Shown here: positions 50,501 to 57,334 of the stretch, piece by piece | Numbering within the stretch: the first letter of the stretch is position 1 | How the letters are laid out: each line of letters starts with the position of its first letter | From: Actinoplanes cyaneus | Lineage (GTDB): Bacteria > Actinomycetota > Actinomycetes > Mycobacteriales > Micromonosporaceae | Length of the DNA: 64,000 nt | NCBI RefSeq assembly: GCF_016862095.1 | Contig: NZ_BOMH01000010.1 | Location: forward strand, 48,825 to 112,824 | Direction of reading: 5' to 3' | The notes under the pieces: model-generated | The model's database searches: none | What the model saw: only the letters and a program-made list of their open reading frames with translations | Told to the model about the DNA's origin: nothing | Program-made: the position numbers and the translations under genes

Positions 50501-51508
50501 TCACTGGATCGACCAGCCGCCGTCCGACGGCAGGACCACGCCGTTGAGGTTGACGCCGTCGTCGCTGAGCAGGAACGTGATCGACGCGGCGAGGTGCTCG
50601 GCGGCCGCCACCCCGGGGATGAGCTTCAGGAACGGGCCGGTCCTCCCGAGGCCGTAGGGGGACTGGTTCGTCGGGCGCATGCCGGTGGCCACCCCGCCGG
50701 GGGCGACGGCGTTGACGCGGATGCCCTCACCGCCGTACATGAAAGCGGTGTTCTTGGTGATCCCCACGACGGCGTGCTTGGAGGCGGTGTAGGCCACCCC
50801 CGCCGCGTTGCCGCGCAGCGCGGCCTCGGACGCGACGTTGACGATCGCGCCGCGCCGGGCGTCGAGCATCACCGGGACGACCGCGCGGGTCAGCTTGAAG
50901 ACGCCGTCGACGTTGACCGCGAAGACCCGCTGCCAGATCTGGTCGGACGTCTCGTGGACGGGCGTGAAGTCGTCCATCACGCCGGCGACGTTGGCCAGGC
51001 CGTCGATCCGGTCGCCGGCCGCGGTGACGATCTCGGCGATGCCGGCGTCGCTGGTGATGTCCGCGGTGACCGGCACGACCGCGTCGCCGAGCTCGTCGGC
51101 CAGCGTCTTGAGGCCGTCGGTGGTGATGTCGACGGCGACGACCCGGCCGCCCTCGCGGACGATGCGCGACGCGGTGGCCCGGCCGATGCCGGAGGCGGCA
51201 CCGGTCACGATCACGGTCTTGCCGTCGAAGCGGCCCGCGGTGATCTGCTCGCGCCAGGCGCCGGAGTCGTCGTCGCCGTCCGGGACGACCCCGCCGTTGA
51301 CCTGCAGCACCAGGGCGTCGACAGCGGCCTGGGGGAGCTGACCCTGGCTGAGCGCGACGAGCTGGCTCAGCGGCAGCCCGCGGACCGGGGCGAGCTGGGT
51401 CTCGTCGAACGCGCCGCCCTGACCGAGCAGGTCGCGCAGCGCGGGGCCGCCCTCGGGGTGGGCCAGCCAGTCGCCGATGGTGCTCGCGGCGGTGAGGATG
51501 TTCGCCAT
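50501..51508 (-). CDS. Short-chain dehydrogenase with N-terminal extension
   Basis: 335-residue SDR. The catalytic part starts near residue 94 with TVIVTGAASGIGRATA and continues through NVAGVMDD, VNVASEAAL (Ser) and YTASKHAVV (Tyr/Lys), ending in LLSDDGVNLNGVVLPSDGGW. The first 90 residues (LAHPEGGPALRDLLGQGGAF, QLVALSQGQLPQAAVDALVL) are an extension not found in ordinary 250-residue SDRs and unrecognised. ATG with AAGGAACG upstream. A 23-bp palindrome lies 34 bases further upstream, so it is probably TetR-regulated. Substrate unknown. Confidence 0.9.
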   Translation of the reverse strand: MANILTAASTIGDWLAHPEGGPALRDLLGQGGAFDETQLAPVRGLPLSQLVALSQGQLPQAAVDALVLQVNGGVVPDGDDDSGAWREQITAGRFDGKTVIVTGAASGIGRATASRIVREGGRVVAVDITTDGLKTLADELGDAVVPVTADITSDAGIAEIVTAAGDRIDGLANVAGVMDDFTPVHETSDQIWQRVFAVNVDGVFKLTRAVVPVMLDARRGAIVNVASEAALRGNAAGVAYTASKHAVVGITKNTAFMYGGEGIRVNAVAPGGVATGMRPTNQSPYGLGRTGPFLKLIPGVAAAEHLAASITFLLSDDGVNLNGVVLPSDGGWSIQ

Positions 51509-51541
51509 GCTTCGTTCCTTGCGGGAGAGAGGGCCGGGGTG

Positions 51542-51564
51542 CGAAGTAAACTTAGTTTACTTCG
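51542..51564. promoter_or_regulatory. Perfect TetR-type palindrome in divergent promoter
   Basis: Ten-base arms CGAAGTAAAC and GTTTACTTCG flank a 3-base TTA spacer. The site is AT-rich against a GC-rich background, lying between the SDR start (51508, minus) and the unknown gene at 51629 (plus). The local TetR gene at 49907 is the natural candidate binder. Confidence 0.85.
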
Positions 51565-51628
51565 TGGGAGGAGGGAAAGGTCCCGGTCGAGCCTGATCCC
51601 GGTGCCCCGGGTCGGCTAGGGTTCCGCC

Positions 51629-52828
51629 GTGGGAATGCTGGACCGGTTCGTGTCGCCCCGGCGCCGATTCGCGGCGCTGGCCCTGCGCGTCGCCCGCCGC
51701 ACGCCCGGGGTCGAGCGCGCGGTGGAGCGCCCGGAGGAGTTCGCCATCGCGATCTACCGCACCGGGTCGAGCGGGCCCGCGCACCTCTACCTGGCGAACA
51801 TCTTCCGCGAGACCGAGGGCGCGACCGCCGCCGAGCGCCAGGAACGGCTCGCGCGGCTGGTGCGCATCATGGCGGCTCCGCCGCCGGCCGACGACTGGGA
51901 TTCGGTACGGCCGAAACTGCGTCCCGTGCTGCGCCCGGTCACGTTCGGGTCCGCCGGTCCGCCCGGGATGCGGCCGCCGATCTCCCGCGCGGCCCTGCCG
52001 TACCTGAAGGAGCTGGTCGTCGTCGATCAGCCCGAGGCGATGGCCTACGTCGTGCCCGACCGCGTCGACGAGTGGGGCGTCTCCGCCGAGGAGGTCTTCG
52101 CCGCGGCCCGCGCCAACCTCGCCGAGATGGCCCGCGCCTCGCTCGACCAGCCCTGGCCCAGCGGGCAGCCGCTGATCAGCATGCTCGACGACGGTGACGC
52201 GTACTTCACCTCCCTGCTGCTGGCCCCGGGCTGGCTGGCCGAGGTGGGGGAGCGGCTCGGCGGCCCGGTCCTGGCGTTCGCGCCGGACAACAACACGCTG
52301 CTGCTCTGCCCGCTGCCGGAGACCACTGCCGAGCCGTTCTACGCCCTGGTCGACCAGCACTTCAAGGAGGCGCCGCGCAGCCTGTCGCCGGTCGGTTACG
52401 TGGCCGGGCCGCAGGGGCGGACGGCCGCCTACACCCCGCCGCCGGGGCACCCGCACCACCTCTCCGCCCGCCGTGCCCAGATGCTGCTCGCGCTGACCGA
52501 GTATCACGGGCAGACCAACTGGCTGTCGGAGCAGTACGCGCAGGCCGGCGTCGAGGTGCACGTCGGCGGGCTGCTCGCGGCCGAGCCGCTGGGCGGTGTG
52601 CCGGAAACCATCGCGGTGTGGACCGCGGGCATCAGCACCCTGCTGCCGAAGGCGGACGTCATCGCGTTCGTGCACCCGGAGGCGGGGCCGCAGTTCCAGG
52701 CGCCGTGGGAGGCCGTGGCGCAGCGGGTCGACCTGGAGGCCGAGCCACTGCTCGCGCCGGCGCGATACCGGGTGGACGACTGGCCGTCCCCGGCGGTGCT
52801 CGCCGAGCTCCGCCAGGAGATCGCCTGA
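51629..52828 (+). CDS. Hypothetical protein, possibly DUF1444-like
   Basis: 399-residue soluble protein without signal peptide or membrane helix. Conserved-looking stretches include RPKLRPVLRPVTFG, YLKELVVVDQPEAMAYVVPD, GVSAEEVFAAARANLAEMA and APDNNTLLLCP; the pattern faintly recalls DUF1444/YtpQ proteins, but I am not certain. GTG start (an ATG follows at 51635) six bases after TAGGGT, with no Shine-Dalgarno, so probably leaderless. Followed after 10 bases by the kinase-reductase gene. Function unknown. Confidence 0.75.
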   Translation: MGMLDRFVSPRRRFAALALRVARRTPGVERAVERPEEFAIAIYRTGSSGPAHLYLANIFRETEGATAAERQERLARLVRIMAAPPPADDWDSVRPKLRPVLRPVTFGSAGPPGMRPPISRAALPYLKELVVVDQPEAMAYVVPDRVDEWGVSAEEVFAAARANLAEMARASLDQPWPSGQPLISMLDDGDAYFTSLLLAPGWLAEVGERLGGPVLAFAPDNNTLLLCPLPETTAEPFYALVDQHFKEAPRSLSPVGYVAGPQGRTAAYTPPPGHPHHLSARRAQMLLALTEYHGQTNWLSEQYAQAGVEVHVGGLLAAEPLGGVPETIAVWTAGISTLLPKADVIAFVHPEAGPQFQAPWEAVAQRVDLEAEPLLAPARYRVDDWPSPAVLAELRQEIA

Positions 52829-52838
52829 CCGGCGCCTC

Positions 52839-54224
52839 GTGACGGAGAACCAGTGGCGCGAAGCCGCGGCCGAGCGGGTCGTCGCCTGGGCCCGGAGAAA
52901 GGCGCCGTCGGCGGGGCAGCGGCGGGTCCTCGCCATCGAGGGCCGCTCCGGCTCGGGCAAGACGACCCTCGCCCGGGCGGTCGCGGAGCGGCTCGGCGCG
53001 CCGCTGATCCACCTGGACGATCTGTACGCCGGCTGGGACGGCCTCGACGAGGGCGTGGCCAACCTGCGGGCCTGGGTGCTGGAGCCGCTCGCGGCGGGAC
53101 GCCCGGCGACCTGGCGGCGCTGGGACTGGGCGGCGCACGCCTACGCGGAGGAGCACCCGGTGCCGCCCGGCGACTGGCTCGTGATCGAGGGGGTCGGCGC
53201 CGGGGCGGGAGTGCTCAGGCCGTACCTCGCCGGGATCGTCCTTCTGAACAGCCCGCCCGCACTGCGGAAGCGGCGCGCCCTGGCCAGGGACGGGGAGACC
53301 TACGCACCGCACTGGCGGCGATGGGCCGCGCACGAGGACAGGTTCTACGCGACCGGGAACGTGACCGCCGGTCTGATCATCGAGAACGGGGTGCACGATA
53401 GGGACATGAGTGATCAACAGATCGGCGTGAGCGGGGCGTCCGGCCAGCTGGGAGGGCGGGTCGCGGAGCGGCTGGCGGCCCTCGGCGTACGGCAGAAACT
53501 GCTGGTGCGGGACGTGGCGCGAGCGCCCCGCCTGCCCGGCGCCGAAGCGGCCGTGGCGCCCTTCCACGACGGTGATGCCTGCCGGGCCGCGCTCGCCGGC
53601 CTGGACACGGTCCTGATGGTCTCCGCGTCGGAGACCCCGGACCGGGTCGAGCAGCACCGCACGTTCGTCGACGCCGCGGTGGCCGCCGGGGTGCGGCACC
53701 TGGTCTACATCTCGTTCTACGGCGCGGCGCCGGACGCGACGTTCACGCTGGCCCGCGACCACTTCGCCACCGAGCAGCACATCCGGTCGGCACCGCTGGC
53801 CGCGACGTTCCTGCGCGACAACCTGTACGCGGACTTCCTGCCGATGCTGGCCGGGGAGGACGGCGTGATCCGCGGCCCGGCCGCCGACGGGCGGGTCGCC
53901 GCGGTCGCCCAGGACGACATCGCGGACGCGGCTGTCGCGGTGTTGCGGGACCCGGCCGCGCACGCCGGCCGCACCTACGACCTGACCGGCCCGGAAGCAC
54001 TGACGCTCGCGGAGATCGCGGAGATCGCCGGCGTCCGCTATCACGCCGAGACGGTCGAGGAGGCCTACGCGTCCCGGCAGCGATACGGCGCCCCGCAGTG
54101 GCAGCTCGACGCGTGGGTGTCAACGTACACCGCGATCGCGGCCGGCGAGCTCGCCGGCGTGACCACCCACATCCCCGACCTCACCGGCCACCCCGCGAAG
54201 TCGGTTGCCGACCTGCTGGCCTGA
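52839..54224 (+). CDS. P-loop (uridine-kinase-like) domain fused to NmrA-like NAD(P)-binding domain
   Basis: One open frame of 461 residues joins two normally separate proteins. Residues 1-185 are a nucleoside/uridine-kinase-like P-loop NTPase (IEGRSGSGKTTLARAVAERL, LIHLDDLYAGWDG, WLVIEGVGAG). From about 190, after ENGVHDRD, an NmrA/AzoB-type atypical SDR begins (MSDQQIGVSGASGQLGG), with HLVYISFYGA and FLRDNLYADFLP motifs, to the end. There is no stop between them, although the kinase part has about the normal stand-alone length; an internal ATG at 53406 could start the reductase separately. The GTG start is 10 bases after the previous gene. True fusion or lost stop codon are both possible. 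Confidence 0.8.
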   Translation: MTENQWREAAAERVVAWARRKAPSAGQRRVLAIEGRSGSGKTTLARAVAERLGAPLIHLDDLYAGWDGLDEGVANLRAWVLEPLAAGRPATWRRWDWAAHAYAEEHPVPPGDWLVIEGVGAGAGVLRPYLAGIVLLNSPPALRKRRALARDGETYAPHWRRWAAHEDRFYATGNVTAGLIIENGVHDRDMSDQQIGVSGASGQLGGRVAERLAALGVRQKLLVRDVARAPRLPGAEAAVAPFHDGDACRAALAGLDTVLMVSASETPDRVEQHRTFVDAAVAAGVRHLVYISFYGAAPDATFTLARDHFATEQHIRSAPLAATFLRDNLYADFLPMLAGEDGVIRGPAADGRVAAVAQDDIADAAVAVLRDPAAHAGRTYDLTGPEALTLAEIAEIAGVRYHAETVEEAYASRQRYGAPQWQLDAWVSTYTAIAAGELAGVTTHIPDLTGHPAKSVADLLA

Positions 54225-54225
54225 G

Positions 54226-54274
54226 CTGGTCCTCATGGTCGTTATGAGGCCCGGATAACGACCATGAGGACCAG
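54226..54274. terminator. Perfect 20-bp hairpin between convergent genes
   Basis: CTGGTCCTCATGGTCGTTAT (54226-54245) pairs perfectly with 54255-54274 around a 9-base loop. It begins one base after the kinase-reductase stop codon and faces the ABC permease gene ending at 54380. Probably a bidirectional terminator. Confidence 0.85.
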
Positions 54275-54379
54275 CCGGAAGCGTGAGCGCGTCGCGGCCC
54301 GGGGCAGGACGGGCATCGCGCGGGTCCGAAGCGGAACTCGGCCCCGCGACTGGACCCGGCAACCCGGCCGGTGTGGATC

Positions 54380-55180
54380 TCAGCCCTTCACGGCTCCGGC
54401 CGTGATGCCGGCGACGAAGTGGCGTTGCAGGAAGGCGTAGGCCAGCACCATCGGCAGTGAAGCCACCACCACCCCGGTGAACAGCAGCGGATACTCGGTG
54501 AGGTATTCGCCCTGGAAGTCGAGCAGCGCCAGCGGCAGCGTGCGTTTGCCCGGCTCGTCGATGAACAGCAGCGGGTAGAGCAGATCGTTCCAGTGCATGA
54601 CGACCAGGAAGATCGCGGTCGCGGCGAGGGACGGCGCGGCGACCGGCACCGCGATCCGCCGGTAGGCCGCCCAGGTCCCGGCCCCGTCGATCTCCGCCGC
54701 CTCGAAGAGCTCGGCCGGCAGGGTGCGCATGAAGCCGCTGAGGATGAAGACCGCCACCGGCAGCGTGACGACCACGTTGATCAGCATCAGCCCGGTCAGG
54801 CTGTTGCGCAGGCCGAGCCGGTCGAACTGCACGTACTGCGGGATCATCACGGCCTGCGCGGGCACGGCCAGCCCGAGCGCGAAGATCCCGAACAGGATCC
54901 GGGACGGCCACCGCGGCAGCCGTGCCACCGCGAACGCGACGAGGCTGCCGAGCAGCAGCGTGACCGGCACCGAGACGGCGACGACCAGGATGCTGTTGCC
55001 GAGCACCCGGAGCAGGTCCTGCTTCTGAAGGATCGTGACGTAGTTGTCCAGGGTGGGGCGGGTCGGCGGGCCGAACGGGGACGCGAAGAGGTCCGCTGTC
55101 GTCTTGAAACTGCCACCCACGATCACCACCAGCGGTACGACGATCAGCAGCGCGTAGATCGCCAGTAGGAGCCGTCTCAT
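54380..55180 (-). CDS. Sugar ABC transporter permease (MalG-like)
   Basis: 266-residue inner-membrane permease of the CUT1 carbohydrate importer family. Six helices; the EAA loop that docks the ATPase is present (AELFEAAEIDGAGTWAAYRR, IAVPVAAPSL). The ATG overlaps the stop of the partner permease gene (ATGA), which sets the start; the much longer upstream frame is antisense-like. It is the last gene of the three-gene transporter operon. Confidence 0.93.
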   Translation of the reverse strand: MRRLLLAIYALLIVVPLVVIVGGSFKTTADLFASPFGPPTRPTLDNYVTILQKQDLLRVLGNSILVVAVSVPVTLLLGSLVAFAVARLPRWPSRILFGIFALGLAVPAQAVMIPQYVQFDRLGLRNSLTGLMLINVVVTLPVAVFILSGFMRTLPAELFEAAEIDGAGTWAAYRRIAVPVAAPSLAATAIFLVVMHWNDLLYPLLFIDEPGKRTLPLALLDFQGEYLTEYPLLFTGVVVASLPMVLAYAFLQRHFVAGITAGAVKG

Positions 55181-56043
55181 CCGTGGACCGTCCTCGCGGC
55201 TCGGTTCTGCAGGAAGGTGACCAGGGCGATCGCGGCCATGAACACGATCGACTCGGCGGCCGCGTACCCGAGCTGGGAGTTGGCGAACGTCGAGTAGATC
55301 CGCGTCGCGAGCACGTCCAGGCCGGACCGTGGCGGGTTCCCGGCGAGCCCGAGGATCAGGTCGAACGCCTTGAACGACTGCAGCGTGGTGTACGCGACCA
55401 CGAGTGTCGTCGCGGGCGCCACCATCGGCCACGTGACGTGCCGGAACTGTTGCCATCGCCCGGCGCCGTCGGTCTTCGCCGCGTCGTATAGCTCGTCGGG
55501 GATCTGGTTGATGCCGGCGATGTAGACGACCATCATCTGCCCGGCGTGGAACCAGATCTGCGCGACCGCCACCCACAGGATCGCGGTGCTCTCGTTCCCC
55601 AGGTACGACGACTCGAAGCGTCCCAGCCCGACCGCCCGCAGCAGCGCGTTGGCCAGCCCGAAGTTCGGGTCGTAGACGAACTTCCAGATGAACGCGACCG
55701 ACACCGACGACAGGATGGTCGGCAGGAAGAACAGTGCGCGCAACCACGTCGATCCGCGGCTGCGGGCGGCCAGCAGGACGGCCAGCAGCAGCGCCAGCGC
55801 GGTCTGCCCGAGCACCACGACCAGCAGGAACTTGAGGTTGTTGGTGAGCGCGTGCCGGAACAGGTCGTCGTTCGTGACGACGTCGGTCAGGTTCGCCGCG
55901 CCGACGTTGCGGAACGTGGGGCTGTAGCCGTCCCAGTCGGTGGTGGCGTAACGCAGTCCCTGCGCGGCGGGCAGCAGGAAGAACCCGCCGTACAGGATCA
56001 GCGCGGGGACCGCGAAGAGGTAGAGGGACCGGCTGCTTCTCAT
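55177..56043 (-). CDS. Sugar ABC transporter permease (MalF-like)
   Basis: 288-residue CUT1-type permease with six helices. EAA loop: DELYDAAKTDGAGRWQQFRH, VTWPMVAPA. The family-typical FFLPTILSSVSVAFIWKFVY segment is clear. Start and stop overlap the neighbouring genes as ATGA. Works with the MalG-like permease and the lipoprotein receptor; no ATPase is encoded nearby, so a shared MsiK-type ATPase is likely, as in streptomycetes. Confidence 0.93.
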   Translation of the reverse strand: MRSSRSLYLFAVPALILYGGFFLLPAAQGLRYATTDWDGYSPTFRNVGAANLTDVVTNDDLFRHALTNNLKFLLVVVLGQTALALLLAVLLAARSRGSTWLRALFFLPTILSSVSVAFIWKFVYDPNFGLANALLRAVGLGRFESSYLGNESTAILWVAVAQIWFHAGQMMVVYIAGINQIPDELYDAAKTDGAGRWQQFRHVTWPMVAPATTLVVAYTTLQSFKAFDLILGLAGNPPRSGLDVLATRIYSTFANSQLGYAAAESIVFMAAIALVTFLQNRAARTVHG

Positions 56044-57266
56044 TTCTTCTGGTCGACGACCTTCTGCGCGGCCTCGGCGGCCTCTTCCGGGCTCTTGCCG
56101 CCGACCACCGCGACGGCCGCGTTCTCCACCGCGCCACGCACGTCGAGGTTGCTGAACTGGAAGCGCGGCGCGAGCGCGGTCTTCTTCGTGAGCCACGGCG
56201 CGAGCGCCTTGAGGTCGGGGTTCGTGTATTCCACGCCCTTGACGGTGACGTGCTGGGCGGTGCCGTTGGCGTAGACGCCGGCCACCGCGGGGTCGGAGAG
56301 CCGGTCGAGCCACGCCTGCGCGGCGTCCTGCTTGGACGACTTGGCGTTCACGCCGAGGATGAAGGTCGCGTTGAACACGCCCTCGTACCTGGCCTTGTCC
56401 GCGGTTGTCGTGATCGGCGCCAGCAGGTCGATCGGGAACGTCGCGCCGAGCTTGCGGACCCCGGAGACCTGGAACGAGCCGGTGGCGAGCAGGCCTGCCT
56501 TGCCCTGGGCGAAGAGGGCCAGCGCGGCGTCGCTGCCGGTGCCGGTCGCACCCTTCTGGAAGTACGGCGCGAGCTGCTGATACTGCTTGAGGACGGTGAG
56601 GAACCAATCGTCGGTCACCTTCGCCTCGCCGGTCTCGATCCTGCCGAGCGTGTCGTCTGCCGGGGCGTTGTTGACCACCATCACGTTGAGCAGCTGGCCG
56701 GCGTTCGCGGCGTCGCCACCGGGCCACGCGATCGGCGTGAGGCCCTTGCCCTTGAGTGTCTCGAGCAGCGCCAGGAAGCCGTCCCAGTCCTTCGGCGTCT
56801 CGGTGACCAGGTCACGGTTCGCCAGCGGGGTGTTGAAGACCAGCTGGTACGGCAGGCCGAGCTGTTTGCCGTCCTGCGCGCCCGCGGTGATCAGGTTCGG
56901 CTCGTACTTCTGCACGAGCGCCTTGCTCGTCAGGTCTGTCGAGATGCCGGCCTTCGCGATCTCCAGGAACTGCGCGCCGCGGAACGCGGTGAACGCGTCG
57001 CCGACCGTGCCGCCTCGGATCTTCTGCAGAGCCGTGCTCTGGTAGTCGTTCGAAGGGGAGATGTCCTGGCGTACGGCCAGTCCGGAGTCCTTGATGATCT
57101 GCTCGAAGACCTCCTTGTCCTCGGCACGCCAGTGGGCGAACGAGATCGGGCCGCCCGACGCGGACGTGGGGTCGGACGAGCCGCCCGGCCCGGCGCAGGC
57201 GGCCAGGAACGCGGCGGCCCCGGTGCCGGTGGCGAGGTGGAGGAATCGGCGACGGGAGTAAGGCAT
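56040..57266 (-). CDS. Sugar ABC transporter substrate-binding lipoprotein
   Basis: 408-residue extracellular receptor of family 1 (MalE-like). The N-terminus has a Tat-like SRRRFLHLATG and a lipobox LAAC (about 24-27), so it is a membrane-anchored lipoprotein. The mature protein shows typical SBP motifs (ISFAHWRAEDKEVFEQIIKD, LPYQLVFNTPL, GKAGLLATGSFQV). The ATG gives a proper signal peptide; an upstream extension does not. On its strand TTGTTG and TAAATA with a 16-base spacer lie just before the ATG, so the transcript may be leaderless. The sugar is unknown. Confidence 0.92.
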   Translation of the reverse strand: MPYSRRRFLHLATGTGAAAFLAACAGPGGSSDPTSASGGPISFAHWRAEDKEVFEQIIKDSGLAVRQDISPSNDYQSTALQKIRGGTVGDAFTAFRGAQFLEIAKAGISTDLTSKALVQKYEPNLITAGAQDGKQLGLPYQLVFNTPLANRDLVTETPKDWDGFLALLETLKGKGLTPIAWPGGDAANAGQLLNVMVVNNAPADDTLGRIETGEAKVTDDWFLTVLKQYQQLAPYFQKGATGTGSDAALALFAQGKAGLLATGSFQVSGVRKLGATFPIDLLAPITTTADKARYEGVFNATFILGVNAKSSKQDAAQAWLDRLSDPAVAGVYANGTAQHVTVKGVEYTNPDLKALAPWLTKKTALAPRFQFSNLDVRGAVENAAVAVVGGKSPEEAAEAAQKVVDQKK

Positions 57267-57334
57267 GGCGGAGATATTTACAGATCTCCTATAGATCAAC
57301 AAGGTGATCTACGGCATGTGCACGTTCCCAGGTG

